Positions 35,311 through 42,755 of a DNA stretch of 49,433 nucleotides are shown here, piece after piece. The stretch comes from QNZT01 sp964651755 (lineage in GTDB: Bacteria > Campylobacterota > Campylobacteria > Campylobacterales > QNZT01): the NCBI GenBank assembly GCA_964651755.1, contig CAZYZD010000005.1, forward strand, positions 1 through 49,433, read 5' to 3'. The translations under genes were made by a program, and so were the position numbers. The notes under the pieces are model-generated. The model was given only the letters and a program-made list of their open reading frames with translations. It was not told the origin of the DNA and made no database searches. Position 1 is the stretch's first letter. Each line of letters starts with the position of its first letter.

Positions 35311-36174
35311 TTACTTTAAATAATATTCTATCAATTGTTGTAAACTTTGGCGTAGTGTATCTTCTAAATCATAAAGTTTTGATTCAATTTCACCAATGAG
35401 TTTCTCTTTTTCTGCTTTTGCACCCTCTACACCGAGTAAATTAGTAAAAGAGTTTTTTTGTGTATCATTTTGAGTAGGTTTTCCCGCCTCTTCAACACTC
35501 ATAGTTGCATCAATAATGTCATCCTGTACCTGGAATAACAATCCTATTTTCAAACCAATTTCATATAAAAGATTCTGTTTAGCCTGATCAAGATCCACAA
35601 TAATAGCACCCATTTTCAAGCTTGCAGCTATCAGTTTAGCAGTTTTATTTATATGAAGAAAAGAGAGTTCATCCAAAGTTAATTTTTTATTTTCAAAAAA
35701 ACAATCTATTGCCTGTCCTAAAACCATTCCTTCAGCACCGCCGTTGATAGCCATTTCTTTAATCAAAGCAACCTTTTTATCACTGCTAAGTGGCGCAGCA
35801 GCTATCATATAAAAACTATGAGAATTGAGTGCATCTCCTACCAATGTAGCGGTAACCTGATCATATGTAACATGAAGCGTTGGATGTCCCCGCCTTAAGT
35901 CAGCATTATCAAAAGTTGGCAAATCATCATGAATCAGGGAATAAGTATGTAACATCTCTATTCCTGCTGCTATATGATTTGCTGCAGGAACCAACAAAGG
36001 TTCATATGCAGCTACCACTTCCAATAAAAGCTGCGGACGAAATCTTTTGCCACCGGCTTTAAACATTTCAGAAATTGCATCATTGTAATGTGGATGAAAA
36101 CTCTTTATTTGAGGTAAATTATTTTGTAAAAAGTTTTCAAAATTTTCAAGTAGTATTTTGCTTCTGTTTTGCAA
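35311..36174 (-). CDS. ispA: Polyprenyl diphosphate synthase, FPP-type
   Basis: It condenses IPP with allylic diphosphates, most likely to farnesyl diphosphate. The open frame extends back to a GTG at 36234, inside ybaB, but I prefer the TTG at 36174. AGGA lies six bases upstream, the overlap with ybaB disappears, and the protein (287 residues, starting MQNRSKILLENFENF) has the usual length. Motifs in this numbering: GKRFRP (42-47), first Asp motif DDLPTFD (83-89, the DDxxxxD form of bacterial FPP synthases), NADLRRGHPTLH and the second motif DDIID (218-222). Confidence 0.92.
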   Translation of the reverse strand: MQNRSKILLENFENFLQNNLPQIKSFHPHYNDAISEMFKAGGKRFRPQLLLEVVAAYEPLLVPAANHIAAGIEMLHTYSLIHDDLPTFDNADLRRGHPTLHVTYDQVTATLVGDALNSHSFYMIAAAPLSSDKKVALIKEMAINGGAEGMVLGQAIDCFFENKKLTLDELSFLHINKTAKLIAASLKMGAIIVDLDQAKQNLLYEIGLKIGLLFQVQDDIIDATMSVEEAGKPTQNDTQKNSFTNLLGVEGAKAEKEKLIGEIESKLYDLEDTLRQSLQQLIEYYLK

Positions 36175-36202
36175 AAAAATTCCTAATATGATTTTGGTTC
36201 TA

Positions 36203-36520
36203 TTAAAATTTACCGGCGAATCCGCCAAGACCACCCAGCATCTTTGAAGCTGCTAGTTTTTTATCCTCTTCTATCATTTTGATAACATCATTGACAGCAC
36301 TGATAAGCAGTATTTGCAAAGCATCTTTGTCTTCCAACAGAGAATCGTCTATCTCTATATCGATAATCTCACCTTTTCCATTTCCAGTGACTTTGATCAA
36401 ACCTCCGCCGCTTTTTGCAGTAAACTCTTTACCAGCACTCTCTTCTTGCATCTTTTTAGCTTCTTCCTGGGCTTTTTGCAACATTTCGCCCATTTTGCTA
36501 AAATCCATATTCTCAAACAT
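36203..36520 (-). CDS. ybaB: YbaB/EbfC family nucleoid-associated protein
   Basis: 105 residues, standard for this small DNA-binding family. The N-terminal helix is MGEMLQKAQEEAKKMQEESA; the core is GGGLIKVTGNGKGEIIDIEI and the second helix DALQILLISAVNDVIKMIEE. The C terminus ends LGGLGGFAGKF. It overlaps panD by 8 bp upstream. In many bacteria ybaB sits next to dnaX or recR; here its neighbours are panD and ispA. Confidence 0.92.
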   Translation of the reverse strand: MFENMDFSKMGEMLQKAQEEAKKMQEESAGKEFTAKSGGGLIKVTGNGKGEIIDIEIDDSLLEDKDALQILLISAVNDVIKMIEEDKKLAASKMLGGLGGFAGKF

Positions 36521-36878
36521 AATCTTTTATCTCATCTATATTATTTTTATTATCAAGAAGGACAATATGTGGTTTAAAATGATCCGCTTCCTCAAAACTC
36601 ATCGATGCATAGGCAATGATAATAATTACATCACCTATTTCTGCTTTTCTTGCAGCTGCACCGTTGAGACAAATATCACGTTTGCCTCTTTCACCTTCAA
36701 TAACATAAGTTGAGAATCGTTCACCATTGTTGATATTAACTATATCTACTTTTTGTCCGACTCTTAGTTTAGCAGCATCCATTAACTCTCTGTCAATAGT
36801 AATAGATCCTACATAATTAAGATTCGCATCTGTTACAGTAGCACGGTGTAACTTGCTATATAACATTGTGATGTTCAT
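36513..36878 (-). CDS. panD: Aspartate 1-decarboxylase proenzyme
   Basis: 121 residues. It makes beta-alanine from aspartate for pantothenate and coenzyme A. The proenzyme self-cleaves at Gly24-Ser25 in NLNYVGSITIDR to form the pyruvoyl group; both residues are present. K9 in SKLHRATVT and the segment ERFSTYVIEGERG (with Arg54 and Tyr56) supply other active-site residues. ICLNGAAARKAEIGDVIIII is also typical. No panB or panC in the window. It lies 4 bp after the ferredoxin gene and overlaps ybaB by 8 bp. Confidence 0.95.
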   Translation of the reverse strand: MNITMLYSKLHRATVTDANLNYVGSITIDRELMDAAKLRVGQKVDIVNINNGERFSTYVIEGERGKRDICLNGAAARKAEIGDVIIIIAYASMSFEEADHFKPHIVLLDNKNNIDEIKDYV

Positions 36879-36882
36879 GAAG

Positions 36883-37257
36883 TTATCTTCCAGCCATCTT
36901 CATAGCTTCCATAGGTGAAAGCGCTTCATCCCAAAATTCACTTGGTATTAAATACTCTTCTACAACTTTACCACCAATAATATGTTCATCGATAATACGT
37001 GTAATTTTCTCTTTTGTAAGACCTACATACATATGGTGTCCAGGCTCAACCAACATAACAGGACCTTGCTGACATCTGTTTAAACATGCCGTTCGCACAG
37101 GTTGTACTGTTGCGATAAGTCCTTTTTGCATAAGTGTTTGTCCAAGGTGCTGAAACAAATCTCTAGTCTCATCATTAACACAGCTTGGTTTTGGCATTCC
37201 CGGAGGTGATGATTGTTCACATTTAAATATATAAAATGCAGGTTGTGGTATTCCCAT
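36883..37257 (-). CDS. Thioredoxin-like [2Fe-2S] ferredoxin
   Basis: 124 residues. Four cysteines, C13, C26, C58 and C62 (C-x12-C-x31-C-x3-C), match the thioredoxin-like [2Fe-2S] ferredoxin family, with the motif LNRCQQGPVMLVEP. These cytoplasmic electron carriers resemble the NuoE C-terminal domain. Its physiological partner is unknown. It lies 60 bp after murE and 4 bp before panD. The C terminus (EYLIPSEFWDEALSPMEAMK) extends beyond the core fold. Confidence 0.88.
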   Translation of the reverse strand: MGIPQPAFYIFKCEQSSPPGMPKPSCVNDETRDLFQHLGQTLMQKGLIATVQPVRTACLNRCQQGPVMLVEPGHHMYVGLTKEKITRIIDEHIIGGKVVEEYLIPSEFWDEALSPMEAMKMAGR

Positions 37258-37317
37258 AATAATTCCCCTATTTTGTTTGTTTTAAATAACCCCTCTATTA
37301 AGGCGTTTTATTTTATT

Positions 37318-38625
37318 CTAATATCTATTAAATTTTTCTTTTACTATTTCTTTAACAATAGCACGATCATCAAAAGGTATCTTTTCTGTTCCTATTTCGA
37401 TAAATTCTTCATCCCCTTTGCCTAAAATAAGTAATATATCTTCCTCTTCAAGTTCATCAATTGCTAAAGCAATTGCCTTTTTCCGATCTGGTTCAATACG
37501 TACAATATCTTTCTTTGCTATACCTTCATAAATATCTTCGATAATATCCAAAGGATCTTCATTTCTGGGATTATCGATCGTTAGATATATCTTCTTTCCG
37601 TATCGATTGGCTACACGTCCCATCTGTACTCTTTTCGTACGATCCCTATTCCCGCCCGCACCAAAGACTACTGACAATTTTTTCTCTTTCAAAGAATCAA
37701 GTACTTTATCCATACCATCCGGGGTATGAGCAAAGTCTACAATAATCAATGGTCTATCACAAACAACTTCCATACGCCCGCTTACACCGGCAAAATTTCC
37801 AACAACATCGCATATCTCTTTCAAAGAGTAATCAGTGACAAGTTTTACCGAACCTATTGCAGCTGTAATGTTATACAAGTTGAAAAAACCATACAATGGA
37901 GAACTAAAACTTTCCTGCTGATCAAAGTGTTTTATAGCCGCCGTAATACCATTATTTAAAGAATATGCTGTAATATTAAACGATGCAGGTACATCTAAAG
38001 CATAGGTATAGGTATTTTTTATTTTAAAGTCAATCTTTTTGGCATCTTTATTAATCAACTTTTTGGAATCATCGTTAAAAAAACTGCTTTTTACACGCCA
38101 ATACTCTTCAAATGTCCCATGATAATCCAAATGATCCTGTGTAATATTTGTAAAAACTTTTAATGCAAATTGTAAACTTTCAATACGATTTTGAGCAATA
38201 GCATGAGAACTGACTTCCATAACAAAGAAATCAGCACCTGCATCTCTTGCCTGTTTCAAATGGTAAAGTGTTCCAAGAATAGAAGGTGTTGTAAGTGTTT
38301 TGCCTTCTAACTTCTCATCATTTACAAAAAATCCACGAGTTCCCTGAAATCCAACACTTTCACCCAGATCCAATAAGAAAGAATATACAGCAGCAGCGGT
38401 TGTTGTCTTTCCATTCGTGCCTGTTACACCAATTATTTTCATTACAGAAATATCAAATATTTCTTGTAATTCAAGAGGAGTAATTATTAAAGCACAATTT
38501 TTTTCTTTTGCTGCTTGAAGATATTTTTTATTTTGCTCAGTTAACAAAAAAGCGGTTAGTTCATCACATTCATCTGAATTATCAGTAATGTAGGGAATAT
38601 TATTGTAGTTAAACGAATATTTCAA
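37318..38625 (-). CDS. murE: UDP-MurNAc-tripeptide synthetase (meso-DAP adding)
   Basis: 435 residues, shorter than E. coli MurE (about 495) because the N-terminal UDP-binding domain is reduced. ATP-dependent Mur ligase that adds the third residue to UDP-MurNAc-Ala-Glu. Seen: GVTGTNGKTTTAAAVYSF (67-84, ATP loop), TNITQDHLDYHGT (159-171), K179 in YWRVKSSFF (carbamylated Lys position), and DNPRNEDP (351-358), whose DNPR marks specificity for meso-diaminopimelate. Follows the TPR-like gene by 2 bp. Confidence 0.96.
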   Translation of the reverse strand: MKYSFNYNNIPYITDNSDECDELTAFLLTEQNKKYLQAAKEKNCALIITPLELQEIFDISVMKIIGVTGTNGKTTTAAAVYSFLLDLGESVGFQGTRGFFVNDEKLEGKTLTTPSILGTLYHLKQARDAGADFFVMEVSSHAIAQNRIESLQFALKVFTNITQDHLDYHGTFEEYWRVKSSFFNDDSKKLINKDAKKIDFKIKNTYTYALDVPASFNITAYSLNNGITAAIKHFDQQESFSSPLYGFFNLYNITAAIGSVKLVTDYSLKEICDVVGNFAGVSGRMEVVCDRPLIIVDFAHTPDGMDKVLDSLKEKKLSVVFGAGGNRDRTKRVQMGRVANRYGKKIYLTIDNPRNEDPLDIIEDIYEGIAKKDIVRIEPDRKKAIALAIDELEEEDILLILGKGDEEFIEIGTEKIPFDDRAIVKEIVKEKFNRY

Positions 38626-38627
38626 AT

Positions 38628-39191
38628 TTAATTTTGCTCCAGTGTTTGTAGAAAATCATAAAAAAGTCTGTCATCAGGATAGAGTGCTAATGCACTTTCA
38701 ATATAATTATATGCCATTTCATCATAACCATTATCAAGCAGCATACCTATCAATTCTACAAAATCCTCTTTTTTATATATAATAATCTTAGTTGAAAAAA
38801 TCAAATCTTCCAATGCAAGCTTAATGTTTTCACGGCTGTTTACATGCGCAATAAACTCTTCATACAAAATACCGTCTTCAATTACACTAATGCGTTCTTC
38901 AATTGTTGACAAAATATCATAAAGGGGATCATTCCTCTCATCTACATTTTGTATAATCCTCTCTATGGTTTCATGTGCATTTTTGGCGTCAATAGCTTTA
39001 GTAACTTCATAATACTCAAATAATGCAACTGCTTCATCCTCTTTTTCAAAAGCCATATCCGCAAGCAATGCACCTATTTTTGCTTCAGTATCATCAGGTT
39101 TTTCTTTTAAAGCCAGTGAATAGTTCAGCAAAGCACGTTTATAGTCACGTTTGAAAAAACTATTATTTGCCAAATCTTTAAAATTACTCAT
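38628..39191 (-). CDS. TPR-like helical protein
   Basis: 187 residues, acidic and helical, with no signal peptide. The N terminus FKRDYKRALLNYSLALKEKP followed by DDTEAKIGALLADMAFEKED is a typical TPR pair, and the end DEMAYNYIESALALYPDDR looks like another repeat. Probably a cytosolic protein-interaction scaffold. It sits between the nfu-type gene (3 bp gap) and murE (2 bp gap), an order that suggests a wall or division link, but no function can be named. Confidence 0.75.
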   Translation of the reverse strand: MSNFKDLANNSFFKRDYKRALLNYSLALKEKPDDTEAKIGALLADMAFEKEDEAVALFEYYEVTKAIDAKNAHETIERIIQNVDERNDPLYDILSTIEERISVIEDGILYEEFIAHVNSRENIKLALEDLIFSTKIIIYKKEDFVELIGMLLDNGYDEMAYNYIESALALYPDDRLFYDFLQTLEQN

Positions 39192-39194
39192 ATT

Positions 39195-39479
39195 TTAACT
39201 CTTTGCAATTTGCTCCATGAGATGTTCACTTCCTTCAGCAAGATTAATTACTTCAAGTTCAGGATGAATATCCATTCTTAACTGCCGTTCAATGCCATAT
39301 TTTATAGTTTGATTACTAGCAGAACAACCAACACATGCGCCCTGAAGTTGTACAAAAACTTTACCGTTTTTTACACCAAGTAGCTTCATGCCACCACCAT
39401 CAAGAGCCAGCATTGGTTTTACTGTTTCCAATGACTGTTCAACAACAGGTAAAAGCTCTTCGTCTGTAAATGGAATCAT
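39195..39479 (-). CDS. NifU C-terminal-type Fe-S carrier protein
   Basis: 94 residues, a stand-alone Nfu domain. It holds and delivers [4Fe-4S] clusters to apoproteins. The CxxC is in QGACVGCSASNQTIKYGIE (C49, C52), and the LALDGGGMKLLGVKNGKVFV strand precedes it as in the family. First gene of the block that runs to tkt, with GAAGG before the ATG and a TACAAT box about 65 bp upstream. Confidence 0.93.
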   Translation of the reverse strand: MIPFTDEELLPVVEQSLETVKPMLALDGGGMKLLGVKNGKVFVQLQGACVGCSASNQTIKYGIERQLRMDIHPELEVINLAEGSEHLMEQIAKS

Positions 39480-39541
39480 ATGGATACCTTCAAATTTTTT
39501 GTTTTTATAATTAATTTATATTATTCTGTTTACGTTAATAA

Positions 39542-39547
39542 ATTGTA
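39542..39547 (-). promoter_or_regulatory. -10 box for the nfu-murE operon
   Basis: TACAAT on the minus strand (39547-39542), preceded by a T-rich tract TTTTTTCG. Predicted start near 39535, leader about 56 bases. It lies just downstream of the ribosomal operon terminator, as expected for a new unit. Confidence 0.5.
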
Positions 39548-39590
39548 GCGAAAAAAGTTTAATAGGAGACAAATAGTGTAAATAATTTAA

Positions 39591-39621
39591 AAAGTTTTAG
39601 AGGAGGAAGTAACCTCCTCCT
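39591..39621 (-). terminator. Terminator of the ribosomal protein operon after rplQ
   Basis: Minus strand GAGGAGG (39619-39613), loop TTACTT, CCTCCTC (39606-39600), then TAAAACTTTTT. A 7-bp GC-rich stem with a nearby T tract, about 10 bases after the rplQ stop. It is a good end for the S10-spc-alpha transcript. Confidence 0.8.
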
Positions 39622-39628
39622 ACAGATT

Positions 39629-39979
39629 TTATACTAATTCGATAAAAGCCATTTCAGCCGCGTCACCACGTCTGATTCTTGTTCTGATGATTCTGGTATA
39701 ACCACCATTACGATCTTTGTATTCAGGTGCAATTTCATTCATCAATTTCTTTGTAGACTCTTTATCCTGAAGCAACGCAAATACAGCTCTGTGCGCATTT
39801 GAATCGCCAACTCTAGCTTTTGTAATAAGTTTTTCAAAATAACTTCTAAGCTCTTTAGCTTTTGGCAATGTTGTCTCTATCTTACCGCTTTTAATCAAAG
39901 CAATAGACATATTTTTCAGTAAAGCTTTTCTATGGCTTGAAGTTCTGCCTAATTTTCTATATCCATGTTTATGTCTCAT
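39629..39979 (-). CDS. rplQ: 50S ribosomal protein L17
   Basis: 116 residues. L17 lies near the peptide exit tunnel. It begins MRHKHGYRKLGRTSSHRKAL, has TTLPKAKELRSYFEKLITKA and ends GYTRIIRTRIRRGDAAEMAF followed by IELV, all standard. It follows rpoA by one base and is the last gene of the alpha operon, as in most bacteria. Confidence 0.98.
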   Translation of the reverse strand: MRHKHGYRKLGRTSSHRKALLKNMSIALIKSGKIETTLPKAKELRSYFEKLITKARVGDSNAHRAVFALLQDKESTKKLMNEIAPEYKDRNGGYTRIIRTRIRRGDAAEMAFIELV

Positions 39980-39980
39980 G

Positions 39981-40994
39981 TTATGCCTCTTGCGTTTGTG
40001 ATTTTAATTCTTCTAATTTCTTCTTTAACACCGTCAGGAAATCATTATCAAATTTATATCCTACCGGGAAACCTATAGATTCCAATTTACTGGTAATCTC
40101 TTCAAATGACTTTTTACCAAGGTTTTTCAACCCTTTAAGTTCAAGTTCACTCATCAGTGAAAGTTCTGCAACATGCTTGATATTTGCACGATCCAAACAG
40201 TTAAAACTTCTTGCACTAAGTCCAAGATCTTCTACATTTTGGAGTAATTTTTTCATCTCTACAGAGTTTACATAATCATCCTGTGGCGCAGCAACATCAA
40301 TGTCAATCGCTTTTGAGAAAATAGAAATTTGTTCATTTAATGCTTCTATTGCCTCTTTAAATGCCTGTACAGGAGGAATTTGTCCATCTGTCTGAATGTC
40401 AAATACAATCTTTTCAAATGTAGGATCATCTTCAACTAGCATATTTTCAATCGTATAAACTGCTTTTCTTACCGGCGTGAAAAATGCGTCAACTCCAATA
40501 TATTCTTCCGGTAAGTTTTCTCTTAAATCCTCACTAGGAACATATCCGATTCCTTTTTCAACAATGATTGAAAAATTTAATTCTGTGTCTTCATTGATTG
40601 TAGCAAGGTGTACATCAGGTGTCACTACTTCTACACTTTCATTTTCAAGATCGCTGCCTTTAATCTCTTTATAACCTGTAAAGTTATAACTAAGTTCAAT
40701 CTTATTTGATTCATCTTTTATTTTAAAACGAATATTCTTCATATTTAAAATAAAAAGAGAAACATCTTCCAACATTCCCCTTATTGAATCAAATTCATGC
40801 TTAACACCATCGATTTTGATTGCTGTAACAGCATAACCCGCTGAACTACCAAGCAGAAGACGTCTTAATGGATGTGCTACTGTAACGGCAAAGCCACTTT
40901 GAAAAGGGTAAGTATAAATCTTTACCCTATTTTCATCGACTTTTTCAATTTCGATCTCATGCGGCATGTACAAAGATGTTGTAATCTTTTTCAT
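39981..40994 (-). CDS. rpoA: DNA-directed RNA polymerase alpha subunit
   Basis: 337 residues. The N-terminal domain (assembly of the core enzyme) shows FAVTVAHPLRRLLLGSSAGY, then KIDGVKHEFDSIRGMLEDVS. The C-terminal domain (promoter UP-element and activator contact) is LGLSARSFNCLDRANIKHVA followed by ELELKGLKNLGKKSFEEI. Full length with both domains and the linker. It lies between rpsD (17 bp) and rplQ (1 bp). Confidence 0.98.
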   Translation of the reverse strand: MKKITTSLYMPHEIEIEKVDENRVKIYTYPFQSGFAVTVAHPLRRLLLGSSAGYAVTAIKIDGVKHEFDSIRGMLEDVSLFILNMKNIRFKIKDESNKIELSYNFTGYKEIKGSDLENESVEVVTPDVHLATINEDTELNFSIIVEKGIGYVPSEDLRENLPEEYIGVDAFFTPVRKAVYTIENMLVEDDPTFEKIVFDIQTDGQIPPVQAFKEAIEALNEQISIFSKAIDIDVAAPQDDYVNSVEMKKLLQNVEDLGLSARSFNCLDRANIKHVAELSLMSELELKGLKNLGKKSFEEITSKLESIGFPVGYKFDNDFLTVLKKKLEELKSQTQEA

Positions 40995-41011
40995 CTTTTA
41001 ATCCTCTATGC

Positions 41012-41638
41012 TTATTTAGAATAAAGCTCGACGATGAGTCTCTCTTCTACTGGTATGATAACTTCTTCTCTCTCTGGAATTCTCGTAAATATGCCGTATT
41101 TTTTATCCATCTCAACATCGACCCATGGTGAAATACCTGTCTGTGCTGTCAATTCTCCAGCTCTTACTATTTGTGGATTTTGTTTGGACTTCTCTCTGAT
41201 TTCGATTTTCTGACCAGGTTTAACTCTATATGATGGAATATTTACTTTTTTCCCATCAACTAAAATATGTCCGTGTGTCACAAGTTGTCTGGCAAAGCTT
41301 CTTGTAGTAGCAAATCCCATACGATATACAACATTATCAAGACGTCTTTCAAGAAGGGTAATAAGATTTGCACCTGTATTTCCTTCCATTCTGTTTGCAT
41401 CGCTGAACAATCTTCTAAACTGTTTTTCACTCACACCATACATAAACTTTGCTTTCTGTTTTTCACGAAGCTGTAAACCATATTCACTTACTTTGCTTCT
41501 TCTTTGTCCATGCTGTCCCGGAGGGTAAGGTCTTTTGTCAAGGGCACTTTTTCCTGCCAATCTTCTCTCACCTTTAAGCGCGAGAGATACACCAAGTCTT
41601 CTTTCAATCTTTTCTACTGGTCCTCTATATCTTGCCAT
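41012..41638 (-). CDS. rpsD: 30S ribosomal protein S4
   Basis: 208 residues. Primary 16S rRNA binder of the 5' domain; in E. coli also the translational repressor of the alpha operon. Starts MARYRGPVEKIERRLGVSLA, with RPYPPGQHGQRRSKVSEYGL and the S4 RNA-binding domain FARQLVTHGHILVDGKKVNI. It lacks the N-terminal zinc cysteines of some S4 forms. The rpmJ-rpsM leader upstream is a natural place for S4 autoregulation. Confidence 0.98.
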   Translation of the reverse strand: MARYRGPVEKIERRLGVSLALKGERRLAGKSALDKRPYPPGQHGQRRSKVSEYGLQLREKQKAKFMYGVSEKQFRRLFSDANRMEGNTGANLITLLERRLDNVVYRMGFATTRSFARQLVTHGHILVDGKKVNIPSYRVKPGQKIEIREKSKQNPQIVRAGELTAQTGISPWVDVEMDKKYGIFTRIPEREEVIIPVEERLIVELYSK

Positions 41639-41647
41639 CTCTTACCC

Positions 41648-42040
41648 CTACACTCTTCTTCTTTTTGGAGGTCTACAACCATTATGTGGTAATGGTGTGA
41701 CATCTTTTAAATACAATACTTTAATACCTTCGATTGCACCAACGCTTTTTACAGCTGTTTCACGTCCTGAACCAGGTCCTTGAACCTTGATACCTACTTC
41801 TTTGATACCATGTTCCATCGCCTTTGCCATTGCATCTTCTACTGCCTGCTGCGCTGCATAAGGAGTAGATTTTTTAGAACCTTTAAAACCTAAACCACCT
41901 GCACTGCTCCATGCAATTGCATTTCCCATCTCATCAGTAATTGTAATCATTGTATTATTGAATGTTGCAGCAATATGCACAATACCTCTGGCGATATTTT
42001 TCTTAACTACTTTTTTTCTTGTAACTTTTCTTTTTGCCAT
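41648..42040 (-). CDS. rpsK: 30S ribosomal protein S11
   Basis: 130 residues. S11 lies on the platform near the mRNA exit path. Basic N terminus AKRKVTRKKVVKKNIARG, then AAFNNT-type VHIAATFNNTMITITDEMGN and SSAGGLGFKGSKKSTPYAAQ, and C-terminal PLPHNGCRPPKRRRV. Standard position between rpsM and rpsD. Confidence 0.98.
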   Translation of the reverse strand: MAKRKVTRKKVVKKNIARGIVHIAATFNNTMITITDEMGNAIAWSSAGGLGFKGSKKSTPYAAQQAVEDAMAKAMEHGIKEVGIKVQGPGSGRETAVKSVGAIEGIKVLYLKDVTPLPHNGCRPPKRRRV

Positions 42041-42052
42041 TATCTTGCTCCG

Positions 42053-42421
42053 TTACTTAGACGCTGAACCGACAGTTTTTTTTCTGCCTTTTCTCGTTCT
42101 TGCATTTGTTTTTGTTTTTTGACCACGTACAGGAAGTCCACGTCTGTGTCTTAATCCTCTGTAGCTTCCTAAATCCATCAATGCTTTGATATCCATTGCT
42201 ACTTTTTTTCTGAGATCACCTTCTACCTGATAATTATTCTGAATCTCATTTCTGATTGCAGCAACATCATCTTCAGTTAACTCATGTACCCTTTTATCTA
42301 AAGAAATTCCTACTTTATTTAAAATATCTCTGGAACTTTTTAGTCCAATACCATAGATATATGTTAAACCGTATTCGATTCTCTTCTTTTTCGGTAAGTC
42401 TACACCAGCAATCCTAGCCAT
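42053..42421 (-). CDS. rpsM: 30S ribosomal protein S13
   Basis: 122 residues. S13 contacts the P-site tRNA and 50S bridge B1. Begins MARIAGVDLPKKKRIEYGLT and has YIYGIGLKSSRDILNKVGI, GLRHRRGLPVRGQKTKTNA and the basic tail TRKGRKKTVGSASK. It starts 3 bases after the rpmJ stop, using AAGGA inside the end of rpmJ as its ribosome binding site. Confidence 0.98.
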   Translation of the reverse strand: MARIAGVDLPKKKRIEYGLTYIYGIGLKSSRDILNKVGISLDKRVHELTEDDVAAIRNEIQNNYQVEGDLRKKVAMDIKALMDLGSYRGLRHRRGLPVRGQKTKTNARTRKGRKKTVGSASK

Positions 42422-42424
42422 TGA

Positions 42425-42538
42425 TTATCCTTGTCTCTGTTTATGTTTAGGGTTTTCGCAAATCACTCTGACTGCACCTCTGCGTTTGATAATTTTACAT
42501 TTATCACACATTTTTTTAACGGATGGTCTAACTTTCAT
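42425..42538 (-). CDS. rpmJ: 50S ribosomal protein L36 (zinc-binding form)
   Basis: A 37-residue gene that is easy to miss. It reads MKVRPSVKKMCDKCKIIKRR and ends VICENPKHKQRQG. Zinc ligands C11, C14, C27 and H32 are all present, so this is the zinc (C+) paralogue. Start ATG 42538 with AGGAG six bases upstream; stop TAA at 42427-42425, three bases before rpsM. It is the first gene of the alpha operon, preceded by the structured leader at 42539-42755. Confidence 0.97.
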   Translation of the reverse strand: MKVRPSVKKMCDKCKIIKRRGAVRVICENPKHKQRQG

Positions 42539-42755
42539 CGTTATCTCCTGTAAATAATTCTTCCGTATACTCCCATAAAAGGAGTAAACACCTCAAAACT
42601 TTGCCTTTTTCCACTTTACAAATAACGAACGAATATGGTCAGGTGAATAGTATCCAAACCAGTAGTTGCAAAAACAGTGGGCTTTTGGCAACTACTCTTC
42701 ATGTAGTTTCGTCATTCCATAAGGAGCCGGATTATATCCAAATAAAAATAAATTC
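42539..42755 (-). promoter_or_regulatory. infA-rpmJ spacer: putative structured leader of the alpha operon
   Basis: A 217-bp gap, unusually long for this operon and about 40% G+C by hand count over 42593-42730, higher than other spacers here. On the minus strand TATAAT (42736-42731) could start a transcript near 42724. Then come AACTAC (42708-42703), GTAGTTGC (42695-42688, part of a 9-base arm 42696-42688) and GCAACTACT (42669-42661). Segment 2 can pair with segment 1 (6 bp, 7-base loop) or segment 3 (9 bp plus AAAA/TTTT across a bulge), but not both. A third hairpin (42589-42581 with 42573-42565) lies just before the rpmJ ribosome binding site. The same interval also holds a protein-like reading frame with one TAG. 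Confidence 0.55.
42731..42736 (-). promoter_or_regulatory. TATAAT box in the infA-rpmJ spacer
   Basis: A perfect TATAAT on the minus strand (42736-42731), preceded by the T-rich TTATTTTTATTTGGA, as in Campylobacterota promoters. It would start transcription about 186 bases before rpmJ. Confidence 0.55.
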
